DNA of 8,712 nt from an uncultured Clostridia bacterium (GCA_905235755.1 CAJONA010000099.1:1-8712); one strand, 5' to 3'; shown: positions 1-6,167, counted from the stretch's first letter. Notes: generated from the letters alone by a model not told the origin. Numbers and translations are program-made.

Positions 1-903
1 TTCATCGTGGCCGAGTGCTGTGCCGACCATGTCGATGTTTATGCAGAGGCGGATCTTTTCAATTTCGCTCTCGTGTGCCGCGACGTACGCCTTCGATCCG
101 AGCAGACCGCGCTCCTCCGAACCGCACCAGATGAAACGAACGGTACGCTTCGGCGGCTTTGCCGCAAAGTAGCGGAGCATCTCCATTATCATGACCGTGC
201 CGGAGCCGTTGTCGAACATACCGTGGCTGAACACGACGGAATCGTAGTGCGCGGTGTAAACTATCACCTCATCGGGCTTTTCCGTGCCTTTTATCTCGGC
301 GATGACGTTCTGCGAGTCGGCTTCGCCTTCCTCCTGCTCGAGCGTCAGACGCGCCGTCTGAGGCTTGGAATTGACGAGAGTCATCATATCTTTTATTCTC
401 ATACAAACAGCCGGTATTACGCCGCTTGCCGTGTGGCGCGGGCGGAGCATACGCTCTTCGAGGTCGGTCTCGCTTGTTTTGTCAAAATATGTACCCGACG
501 GGCAGACTACGCCGACAGCGCCCGCCGCGATGAGCTTCTTGAACGTCTCGTCGCCGATTCCGCCGTTGAGAATGACTATTTTGCCGCTTGCCTTTGTGAG
601 CAATATCTCATCGAGCGATTCGGCGTACAGGCATTCCGCCTCGACGCCGTCCTTCGCCGCGTTGCCTGAAAAGCCGTATCCCGACACGGTGTACTCTTTG
701 TATTTGGGCGTGAGCACCTCGAATTTGACCTTTTTTATCTCGTAGTGCGGCGCTTTGAAAGTTTCGATCACCGGTTCTATGCCGAGCGATCTCACCTCGT
801 CGGCGATCAACTCCGCGCCCTTCTTTTCGCCCTCGAACGTCGAAAGACGTTCAAAATTCATCGAGCGAAGCATTCCCATCATTCTGTTTCCGCTTATTCT
901 CAT
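1..903 (-). CDS. M28-family zinc aminopeptidase, C-terminus missing at window edge
   Basis: Predicted di-zinc exopeptidase of peptidase family M28, releasing N-terminal residues from peptides in the cytoplasm; I see no signal peptide. The 301 visible residues start at an ATG (903-901) preceded by GGAG seven bases upstream. Residues about 1-60 are a helical lead-in. Residues about 85-185 look like a PA (protease-associated) insert. The catalytic core then follows, with TAHYDS (metal-ligand His219), DNGSG (bridging Asp231), CGSEERGLLGS (catalytic and ligand Glu263/Glu264) and NIDMVG (ligand Asp291). The last zinc-ligand His expected in the family would lie beyond base 1. The gene is monocistronic on its 5' side, with its own promoter and with the trxB terminator upstream. 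The family is firm from the ordered metal motifs. The substrate cannot be told. Confidence 0.93.
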   Translation of the reverse strand, partial: MRISGNRMMGMLRSMNFERLSTFEGEKKGAELIADEVRSLGIEPVIETFKAPHYEIKKVKFEVLTPKYKEYTVSGYGFSGNAAKDGVEAECLYAESLDEILLTKASGKIVILNGGIGDETFKKLIAAGAVGVVCPSGTYFDKTSETDLEERMLRPRHTASGVIPAVCMRIKDMMTLVNSKPQTARLTLEQEEGEADSQNVIAEIKGTEKPDEVIVYTAHYDSVVFSHGMFDNGSGTVMIMEMLRYFAAKPPKRTVRFIWCGSEERGLLGSKAYVAAHESEIEKIRLCINIDMVGTALGHDE

Positions 904-913
904 TGCTGTTCTC

Positions 914-931
914 CTTATACGCTTGTATAAA
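914..931 (-). repeat. Inverted repeat overlapping the RBS, copy 1 of an 18-nt exact repeat
   Basis: The core TTATAC-N4-GTATAA (915-930) is a 6-bp inverted repeat that touches the Shine-Dalgarno sequence of the M28 gene. With its flanking bases it is an 18-nt exact match, in the same orientation, to 4737-4754 inside nrdG. It could be an operator or a small leader hairpin that limits ribosome access, but no regulator is known from this sequence. Confidence 0.45.
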
Positions 932-976
932 TTAGTTTTTTTCATATCTCCGCGCGGGAAATACTTTTATATCTGA

Positions 977-1005
977 ATTATATCACCTATGTGAAAATAT
1001 TGCAA
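977..1005 (-). promoter_or_regulatory. Promoter of the M28 peptidase gene
   Basis: On the minus strand a -35-like TTGCAA (1005-1000) is separated by exactly 17 bases from a perfect TATAAT (982-977). A TG dinucleotide one base before it gives an extended -10. Transcription should start near 970, leaving a leader of about 65 nt before the ATG at 903. Confidence 0.75.
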
Positions 1006-1017
1006 CACTTTAAGCGC

Positions 1018-1054
1018 AAAAAAGCAAAAAGCCGTGCTGCGCACGGCTTTTTGC
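1018..1054 (-). terminator. Rho-independent terminator of the nrdD-trxB operon
   Basis: A perfect 14-bp stem (1024-1037 with 1041-1054) encloses a 3-nt loop and is followed on the minus strand by six T residues (1023-1018). It lies about 34 bases beyond the trxB stop. The stem itself contains AAAAA/TTTTT arms, so it could also stop transcription arriving from the plus direction. Confidence 0.88.
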
Positions 1055-1087
1055 CATCAAAGAAAGGAGAAATAAAAAACCATTATA

Positions 1088-1996
1088 TCAAATGTTATCG
1101 ATGTACCGCACTGCCGCGAGTGCCGCAGATGCGCCGTCAGCCGTTGCCGTCGTGACTTGACGGATGGATTTTGTACGGCAGTCTCCCGCTGCGAACACGC
1201 CTGCGGCTTTCAGCATGCAGTCCTCGTTTGCAACGATGTAACCGCGCTCATCGAGCGGCGCGACGTTTTTAAACGGCTCGTTCTCGGGGATTTGCCCGAT
1301 CGCGACAAACATTCCGTCTACCGACAGCTCGCTTCGCTCGCCCGTCGCGGTGTTTTTGAGCTTTATCGCTTTGAGCGACGTTTCACCGACGAGTCCTTCG
1401 ACGACCGTATCATAAATGTACGACACGTTGTCGCGCTTTTTAAGCGCGGATATGAGGCTTGACTCGCCGGTCAGAACGGAGAGATTTTGCACGACGGTAA
1501 CGTGCGAGCAGCCTTCGCTGAGCAGAACGGCGTCTTGCAGGGCGGTGTTGCCTCCGCCGATGACGGCGACATTTTTGCCTTTGTAGAACGCTCCGTCGCA
1601 AACGGCGCAATACGAAATGCCCTCGCCGATGAGGTTTTCCTCACCGTCGACGCCGAGGTGGCGATGCTTCGAGCCGGTGGCGATTATCACCGCTTTGGCA
1701 CGGTATTCGCCCGACGTTGTTGCGACGATCTTCTCGCCTCCGTTGTCGACGACGCCCGTCGCCTCGCAAAGCTCGATCTCGACGCCGAGCCCCATTGCCT
1801 GTTCGAGAAATTTATCCGCGATCTCGTTTCCGCTGACGGAGATGAGCCCCGGGTAGTTGTCGACTTTCGGCGAGTACGTTATCTGCCCGCCGAAAGTCTC
1901 TTTTTCAAGAATGAGTACGCGCTTTTCCGCGCGCGCGGCGTATATCGCCGCCGTGAGCCCCGCAGGGCCCGCGCCTATTATAATAATATCGTACAT
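1088..1996 (-). CDS. trxB: Thioredoxin reductase-like flavoprotein with atypical pyridine-nucleotide site
   Basis: FAD-dependent disulfide reductase of 302 residues, near the usual bacterial TrxB length. Visible parts are the FAD-binding GAGPAG (8-13), the redox-active CAVC (Cys130, Cys133), the second Rossmann GGGNTA (147-152) and the C-terminal FAD motif GDCR (271-274). The segment aligned to E. coli HRRDGFRAE reads QNLSVLTGE (170-178), so the arginines that hold the NADPH 2'-phosphate are replaced by Asn171, Leu172 and Thr176. Known families without this motif include the ferredoxin-dependent flavin thioredoxin reductases of clostridia; whether this is one is inference. The ATG lies one base after the nrdD stop, with GGAAGA about 11 bases upstream inside nrdD. 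This implies co-transcription and a dedicated role in re-reducing the redoxin domain fused to NrdD. Confidence 0.9.
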   Translation of the reverse strand: MYDIIIIGAGPAGLTAAIYAARAEKRVLILEKETFGGQITYSPKVDNYPGLISVSGNEIADKFLEQAMGLGVEIELCEATGVVDNGGEKIVATTSGEYRAKAVIIATGSKHRHLGVDGEENLIGEGISYCAVCDGAFYKGKNVAVIGGGNTALQDAVLLSEGCSHVTVVQNLSVLTGESSLISALKKRDNVSYIYDTVVEGLVGETSLKAIKLKNTATGERSELSVDGMFVAIGQIPENEPFKNVAPLDERGYIVANEDCMLKAAGVFAAGDCRTKSIRQVTTATADGASAALAAVRYIDNI

Positions 1997-1997
1997 A

Positions 1998-3824
1998 TTA
2001 TGCGTTGTCTTCCGCGAATTTTTTGATGTTCGACACGTTGACTATCTTGTCAAAACCGTCGCCTGTCGAGATCACGAGCGTCGGCGCTTGACGAACGCCG
2101 TATTTTTGCGTGAGAGATGGGTTTTCTTCGGCTATGATCTTTGTGTATGCGACGCCGGCTCTGTCGAGATACATCGCCGCCATTTTGCAGTTCGGACAGC
2201 TCGTAGTAGCAAACAGATATACCGTACCGCCCTCATTTGTTTTCGGTTCTTCGGCCGCGGGAGCGCACTCGACGGGCGCTTCTTTTTCGGCTTCTTTTGA
2301 TATATCGATAGCGGGGTGTTTCTTTTCGGACATCTGAATGTCGTAGACCTTTCTCTCTTTGAACTCCTGCGCCTTGCCGTCGTTGAAGTTCTGAACGGGA
2401 CGGTAATATCCTGTTATACGGCTGTATACTTCGGTCGTCTTGCCGCATATCGGGCAGGTGTACTGTTCGCCGACGATGTATCCGTGCTCAGAGCATACGG
2501 AGTATGTCGGGGAGAGTGTATAGTACGGCAGCTTGTAGTTTTCCGCGATCTTGCGGACGATGCTCGCCGCCGCTTTCCAGTCGGGGAGTTTCTCTCCGAG
2601 GAACGCGTGGAACACCGTTCCCGACGTGTAGAGAGTTTGGAGATCGTCCTGAATGTCGAGCGCGTCGAATATATCGGAAGTAAATCCGACGGGGAGGTGA
2701 GAGGAGTTGGTATAGTAGGGCGCGTTGCCTTTTTCCGTCGCAGTGATGATGTCGGGGAAGCGCTTGACATCGTGCTTTGCAAGACGGAATGCGGTTGATT
2801 CAGCGGGCGTCGCTTCGAGGTTGTAGAGGTCGCCGTACTGCTCCTGATAGTCGGAGAGGCGCTCGCGCATATGATTGAGAACGTCCTGCGTGAACTTCTG
2901 CGCCGCGGGATCGGTCAGATTTTTGCCGATCCATTTTGCGTTGAGGCACGCCTCGTTCATACCGACAAGACCTATCGTGGAGAAGTGGTTATTGAACGTG
3001 CCGAGGTAGCGCTTCGTGTACGGATACAGACCGTTTTCGAGAAGCTTTGTTATTACGGTGCGCTTTACTTTGAGCGAACGCGCCGCGATGTCCATCATCT
3101 TGTCGAGGCGTTTGTAGAATTCGTCCTCATCTGCCGAAAGATACGCTATGCGCGGCATATTTATAGTGACGACGCCGATCGAGCCCGTGCTCTCGCCCGA
3201 GCCGAAGAAGCCGCCCGATTTTTTGCGGAGCTCACGAAGGTCGAGCCTGAGGCGGCAGCACATCGAGCGAACGTCGCTCGGCTCCATGTCGCTGTTTATA
3301 TAATTGGAGAAGTACGGTGTGCCGTATTTCGCCGTCATTTCGAAGAGAAGCTTGTTGTTTTCGGTCTCCGACCAGTCGAAATCTCTCGTTATCGAGTACG
3401 TCGGGATGGGATACTGGAAGCCGCGGCCGTTGGCGTCGCCCTCGATCATTATCTCGATGAACGCCTTGTTGATCATGTCCATCTCTTTTTTGCAGTCTTT
3501 GTACTTGAAATCGAGTTCTTTTCCGCCGACGATGCAGTTGAGTTCGGCAAGGTCGTTCGGCACGGTCCAATCGAGCGTGATATTCGTGAACGGAGCCTGC
3601 GTGCCCCAGCGGCTCGGCGTGTTGACGCCGTAGATGAACGACTGAACGCACTGTTTTACATCTTTATAAGAGAGGTTGTCCACTTTTACGAACGGCGCGA
3701 GATATGTGTCGAACGACGAGAACGCCTGCGCTCCCGCCCACTCGTTCTGCATTATGCCGAGGAAGTTTACCATCTGGTTGCACAGCGTGGAAAGGTGCGA
3801 CGCGGGTGCGGATGTGATCCTTCC
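1998..3824 (-). pseudogene. nrdD: Anaerobic ribonucleoside-triphosphate reductase, main (3') part of frameshifted gene, with fused C-terminal redoxin domain
   Basis: Catalytic part of class III ribonucleotide reductase, which makes dNTPs without oxygen using a glycyl radical installed by NrdG. From GRITSAPASH onward it has the thiyl-radical region SMCCRLRLDL (about 3240-3270), a zinc site made of Cys (2495-2493) with His and then CPIC (Cys codons 2456-2454 and 2447-2445), and the glycyl-radical loop RITGYYRP with the radical Gly at 2411-2409. After an acidic, Pro/Ala-rich linker, the last roughly 78 residues form a glutaredoxin/thioredoxin-like domain with CPNC (Cys codons 2198-2196 and 2189-2187) and a cis-Pro-type QAPT motif. 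The fusion suggests a thioredoxin-dependent rather than formate-dependent subtype. The reading frame is cut off from its N-terminus by a frameshift at about 3818-3826. The only nearby in-frame upstream ATG (3857) would encode non-homologous residues, so it is not a believable natural start. Confidence 0.9.
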
Positions 3825-4378
3825 TGAATGAGCTGTTTCAGAGACCAGCCGGCGCAATAGCCCGTGAGCATGCTGAGATCGTGAATGTGAATGTCGGCGT
3901 TGCGGTGAGCATTGCCTATCTCGTCGTCGTATACTTCGGAAAGCCAGTAGTTTGCCGTGATCGCGCCCGAGTTGGAGAGAATGAGTCCGCCGACGGAATA
4001 CGTTACGGTCGAATTCTCCTTGACGCGCCAGTCATTTATTTTAAGGTAGTTATCGACGATGGATTTATAATCGAGAGTCGTCTCTTTGATGTTGCGGAGC
4101 TTCTCATGCTGGCGGCGGTAAAGGATATACGCCTTTGCCACGTCGTCATATCCCGACTGAATTAGCACGGACTCGACGCTGTCCTGAATGTCCTCGACGG
4201 ATATGAGCCCCTCTTTGATCTTGGGCTCAAAATCAGACGTGACTTTCAGCGCGATAAGATCGATGACTGACGGGTGATAATTTTTTTCTTGCGCTTCAAA
4301 TGCGAGCGTTATTGCGGACGATATGCGCGATATATCGAAATCGACTACTTGTCCGTTTCTTTTTTGAACCTGATACAT
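3767..4378 (-). pseudogene. nrdD: Anaerobic ribonucleoside-triphosphate reductase, N-terminal (5') part of frameshifted gene
   Basis: The ATG at 4378-4376 has a strong GGAGG five bases upstream. An alternative ATG 36 bases earlier (4414) would add residues that do not match the family and would swallow the RBS. Residues 1 to about 95 (MYQVQKRNGQVVDFD through the SGYDDVAKAYILYRRQHEKLR region) form the ATP-cone allosteric domain. The catalytic fold then begins with the HIHDLSMLTGYCAGWSLKQLIQEG stretch, residue 187 being the last homologous one. From about 3817 the frame reads unrelated sequence to a stop at 3767, while the proper continuation (RITSAPASH) appears in another frame. Joined to the 3' part and with the missing bases restored, the protein would be about 800 residues. 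As it stands, this product would lack every catalytic residue. Confidence 0.88.
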
Positions 4379-4383
4379 TTTTT

Positions 4384-4388
4384 CCTCC
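4384..4388 (-). promoter_or_regulatory. Shine-Dalgarno site fixing the nrdD start
   Basis: GGAGG on the minus strand, five bases before ATG 4378. It selects this start over the in-frame ATG at 4414, which has no comparable site. Confidence 0.8.
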
Positions 4389-4443
4389 GTTGCAGAAACT
4401 GTTATTAACGTCACTGATTTTTCATTGTGATTTTTACTCTTAC

Positions 4444-4472
4444 AGTATAAATGCTTTTGCCGTCGTTGTCAA
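4444..4472 (-). promoter_or_regulatory. Sigma-A-type promoter of nrdD-trxB
   Basis: A perfect TTGACA (-35, 4472-4467) and TATACT (-10, 4449-4444) are separated by exactly 17 bases on the minus strand. The predicted transcript starts near 4437, giving a leader of about 59 nt before the nrdD ATG. Together with the terminator at 4549-4578 it makes nrdD-trxB a transcription unit separate from nrdG. Confidence 0.85.
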
Positions 4473-4523
4473 TTGTTTATGTATACAAGATTTAGCAAAT
4501 TATTTTGGAGTTATGCACAAAAA

Positions 4524-4539
4524 TCACTATATGTTGTGT
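4524..4539. promoter_or_regulatory. Candidate NrdR box upstream of nrdD
   Basis: TCACTATATGTTGTGT matches 14 of 16 positions of the NrdR palindrome (acaCwAtATaTwGtgt) that controls ribonucleotide reductase genes across bacteria. It sits between the nrdG terminator and the nrdD promoter, about 52 bases upstream of the -35. NrdR boxes usually occur in pairs about 30 bp apart; I find no good second copy at that spacing, which lowers confidence. Confidence 0.5.
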
Positions 4540-4548
4540 TTTTTGCGT

Positions 4549-4578
4549 AAAAAAGCAGCGCGAGATCGCCCGCGCTGC
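4549..4578 (-). terminator. Rho-independent terminator after nrdG
   Basis: On the minus strand an 8-bp perfect GC-rich stem, GCAGCGCG/CGCGCTGC (4578-4571 with 4562-4555), is followed by six T residues (4554-4549). It lies about 40 bases past the nrdG stop and separates nrdG transcription from nrdD. Confidence 0.82.
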
Positions 4579-4591
4579 CGGAAAATATGTT

Positions 4592-4607
4592 TAATACAAC
4601 TGTATAA
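4592..4607. repeat. Degenerate copy of the TTATAC-N4-GTATAA inverted repeat
   Basis: TAATAC-AACT-GTATAA lies between the nrdG stop and its terminator. It differs from the two exact copies at 915-930 and 4738-4753 in one arm position and in the spacer. It may be chance in AT-rich DNA. Confidence 0.25.
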
Positions 4608-4619
4608 AATTCCGAAAAG

Positions 4620-5315
4620 TCAGTCTATACCACGAATTTTCGCATATTGCACAAATGGCGCGATATTATGCAGGCACTCGGTGTATTCCTCTTTTGTCAT
4701 TGGAGTCAATTCATCGCCGACGAGGGCACCCGAACTCTTATACGCTTGTATAAAATACCTCGGCGCGCCTGAGATCCACTCGCCGATCTTTACAAAATCG
4801 GCGGGCGTGTGCGTCTCTTTTGCCGCCGTGGTGCGGAATTCAAAGTCGACCGCGCCACTTAGCAAAAAGTCGATGCTCTCTTGAATTTTATCGAGTTTGG
4901 GATTTAAAACGCCCGCCGTCGAGGCGTATTTTTCCGGCGAATTTTTTATATCCATTGCCACATAATCGACAAGACCGTCGGACACAAGCGATTTGAGATG
5001 CGCGGGGAACGTGCCGTTTGTGTCGACCTTAACGGCCAGTCCGACGTCTTTGACGCGACGAAGAAAATCGCCGATGTCGGCATTCATAAGCGGCTCGCCG
5101 CCGGTCACGCACAGCCCGTCAAGGATGCCGCGCCTTTTAATTAAATATGAAATGATCTCATCCTCGTCAAAGCACGGCGCGGAGTCGGGATCGAGGACGA
5201 GCGGGGCATTGTGGCAGAACGGACAGCGAAAGTTGCATCCTCCCGTGAACACTGTGCACGCGACTTTCTCCGGAAAGTCGAGAAGCGTTGTTTTCTGAAA
5301 ACCATGGATCTTCAT
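4620..5315 (-). CDS. nrdG: Anaerobic ribonucleoside-triphosphate reductase activating protein (radical SAM)
   Basis: Radical S-adenosylmethionine enzyme that abstracts hydrogen from the NrdD glycine, creating the glycyl radical needed for ribonucleotide reduction. The 231 residues include the 4Fe-4S-binding CNFRCPFC motif (Cys27, Cys31, Cys34), preceded by an FTGG turn, and a VTGGEP motif (SAM-binding region). These features and the length fit the NrdG subfamily that accompanies thioredoxin-type NrdD. The ATG at 5315-5313 has AGGA nine bases upstream. It precedes nrdD in the same orientation but is separated from it by a terminator and a fresh promoter, so the two can be expressed independently. 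I see no clear promoter for nrdG in the region just upstream. Confidence 0.93.
   Translation of the reverse strand: MKIHGFQKTTLLDFPEKVACTVFTGGCNFRCPFCHNAPLVLDPDSAPCFDEDEIISYLIKRRGILDGLCVTGGEPLMNADIGDFLRRVKDVGLAVKVDTNGTFPAHLKSLVSDGLVDYVAMDIKNSPEKYASTAGVLNPKLDKIQESIDFLLSGAVDFEFRTTAAKETHTPADFVKIGEWISGAPRYFIQAYKSSGALVGDELTPMTKEEYTECLHNIAPFVQYAKIRGID
4737..4754 (-). repeat. Copy 2 of the 18-nt exact repeat, inside nrdG
   Basis: Identical over 18 nt to 914-931 and in the same orientation. Here it encodes FIQAYK of NrdG, so it is constrained by protein sequence and may not be regulatory. Confidence 0.45.
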
Positions 5316-5361
5316 AATGGTTCTTCCTTCTATATATTATTATTTTACGTTTTGCTCTTGT

Positions 5362-5390
5362 TTTCTCGCGCGCACATCATTTCTCGCGCG
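5362..5390. repeat. 11-bp direct repeat
   Basis: TTTCTCGCGCG occurs at 5362-5372 and again at 5380-5390. The second copy also starts a small hairpin (TCGCGC/GCGCGA, 5384-5399). Confidence 0.5.
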
Positions 5391-5409
5391 GCAGCGCGAA
5401 GGGATCCTT

Positions 5410-5443
5410 GCTCTTTTCTTTCGGGGAGCGAAAGAAAAGGAGC
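5410..5443. repeat. Hairpin with 11-bp perfect stem
   Basis: CTTTTCTTTCG (5413-5423) pairs with CGAAAGAAAAG (5429-5439) around a 5-nt loop. The stem extends by three more pairs (GCT/AGC) past a single bulge. Its CTTTTCTT arm resembles the arm of the hairpin at 5940-5963, suggesting related elements. Confidence 0.7.
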
Positions 5444-5476
5444 ACAAAAGAAAGCTCTTGTCGGCTGCACATCTTT

Positions 5477-5532
5477 CGGCGATTTCGTGTCGCTGCTGTT
5501 GCGGTAAACCGCAACAGGTCGACATATCGCCG
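5477..5532. repeat. Long interrupted hairpin of 56 nt
   Basis: Three nested stems share one axis: CGGCGAT/ATCGCCG (5477-5483 with 5526-5532), TGTCG/CGACA (5488-5492 with 5520-5524) and CTGTTGCGGT/ACCGCAACAG (5496-5505 with 5508-5517). Small internal loops lie between them. No T-run follows on either side, so it is not a typical terminator. It could be a structured RNA or a palindromic repeat element. Confidence 0.7.
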
Positions 5533-5801
5533 AGGTCGTTTGCTGATAAAGCCGTAAGCGCGACATAGTGCGAACAATGCGGCTCTCCGGCAGATGTTTT
5601 TTCTACAGATTTTCTATTCTTGCACGCATCGCGCGCCGATAATATCAAAAGTTTATCTTATGCGGCACGCGAAGTAATGCGTACCGATAGAAATAAAAAA
5701 GTGCAATGTGAAATCACGTCAGCGCACCCGCGCTTACGGCTTTGGCGCGGGGATCCAACTCACGGATTGTGCTTCTGTCCCCTTTTGCGTGGTTCCGGCG
5801 G

Positions 5802-5853
5802 TTAATTTTGCTGTGCAAAATTAAAAAGCGGAGACGCCGTGCGGCGACGCTTT
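5802..5853. repeat. Two adjacent hairpins
   Basis: TTAATTTTGC/GCAAAATTAA (5802-5811 with 5815-5824) is a perfect 10-bp stem with a 3-nt loop. Directly next to it AAAGCG/CGCTTT (5825-5830 with 5848-5853) encloses an inner CGCC/GGCG stem. Neither fits an ordinary terminator, and neither has an adjacent gene end to serve. Confidence 0.65.
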
Positions 5854-5939
5854 AGACGGGGAGCAAAACAACGTGCATTTGCGGTTTTATCTGCACGCGC
5901 AAGCCCCGCGGCTTTGGAGCGGTCTGTTTCTTTTGGTAT

Positions 5940-6057
5940 CTTTTCTTGCAGAAGCAAGAAAAGTACATATATCTTCGCGCTGACGCGCGAAAAACAGCGA
6001 AGCAGCAAGAAAAGTGCATAGACCGCGCCGATGCGGCGCGCGCAAAACACAGCGCGG
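5940..6057. repeat. Hairpin plus two-copy imperfect tandem repeat (about 51 bp each)
   Basis: CTTTTCTTGC/GCAAGAAAAG (5940-5949 with 5954-5963) is a perfect 10-bp stem with a 4-nt loop. The right arm begins unit A (5954 to about 6004), and a second unit B starts at 6005. Both units read GCAAGAAAAGTRCATA, then a GC-rich inverted repeat, then AAAACA(CA)GCG. The GC-rich hairpins differ in sequence but both still pair (TTCGCG/CGCGAA in A; CGCGCCG/CGGCGCG in B). Confidence 0.6.
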
Positions 6058-6094
6058 GAAAGCCGCGCGTCGCGCTTTCTTTTCGTATTATCTC

Positions 6095-6133
6095 ATACGC
6101 CGGCGTATTTGTCAAGCGTAATCGTGTACGATT
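6095..6133. promoter_or_regulatory. Two palindromes upstream of the phage operon promoter
   Basis: ATACGCCGGCGTAT (6095-6108) is a perfect 14-bp palindrome. AATCGT-GT-ACGATT (6120-6133) is a 6-bp inverted repeat. Their position just upstream of the LexA-like box and promoter suggests operator sites, but no cognate regulator is visible. Confidence 0.4.
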
Positions 6134-6144
6134 TTTTAAATTTT

Positions 6145-6158
6145 CGAACAAAAGTTCG
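6145..6158. promoter_or_regulatory. LexA (SOS) box-like operator
   Basis: CGAAC-AAAA-GTTCG is a perfect inverted repeat that fits the Gram-positive LexA/DinR box (CGAAC-N4-GTTYG type). It ends ten bases before the -35 of the phage operon promoter. A weak second half-matching site, GAACGAATGTGT (6177-6188), falls in the promoter spacer. Together they suggest SOS induction of the packaging genes. Confidence 0.6.
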
Positions 6159-6167
6159 CATTTTCTC

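Larger units (their letters stand above)
5331..6094. other. Hairpin-rich intergenic region without a convincing gene
   Basis: This stretch separates divergent nrdG and the phage operon. All open frames here are short, overlap each other in several frames on both strands, lack good ribosome sites and have biased Arg/Ala/Ser/Lys content, as expected from GC-rich repeats. I see no tRNA, no known riboswitch core and no CRISPR-like array. What it does hold is a series of perfect or near-perfect inverted repeats and a two-copy direct repeat, listed separately. It may be a dispersed palindromic repeat cluster or the worn remains of a mobile element. Confidence 0.6.

Noticed and set aside
7..669. A 220-residue plus-strand frame at the left edge
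   Set aside because: Antisense to the M28 peptidase, whose metal-ligand motifs are all in order on the minus strand. The frame has no recognisable domain.
1487..2026. A 179-residue plus-strand frame
   Set aside because: Complement of trxB; no motif and no ribosome site.
2871..3827. A 318-residue open frame on the plus strand
   Set aside because: It lies entirely antisense to nrdD, whose catalytic motifs are unmistakable. It is rich in Arg/Val/Ala/Glu, as expected from the complement of GC-biased codons, and has no ribosome site.
3815..3830. Programmed -1 frameshift in nrdD
   Set aside because: There is no slippery heptamer. The product would still lack about seven residues of a conserved glycine-rich turn, so a deletion or assembly error explains it better.
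3824..3857. ATG at 3857 as a natural start for a shorter NrdD
   Set aside because: The residues it adds (MRRLVSETAHS) are the out-of-frame reading of conserved GYCAGWSLKQLI codons, so the ATG is an accident of the frameshift.
4476..4491. Second NrdR box around GTATAC next to the -35
   Set aside because: It matches only about 5 of 16 consensus positions, and its centre is about 48 bp from the good box rather than the usual 30 or so.
5340..5648. Small overlapping minus-strand frames upstream of nrdG
   Set aside because: Three frames overlap the same hairpins with no ribosome site or domain; they are by-products of repeat sequence.
5362..6057. CRISPR array
   Set aside because: Repeats are only two-copy and imperfect, spacing is irregular and there are no cas genes.
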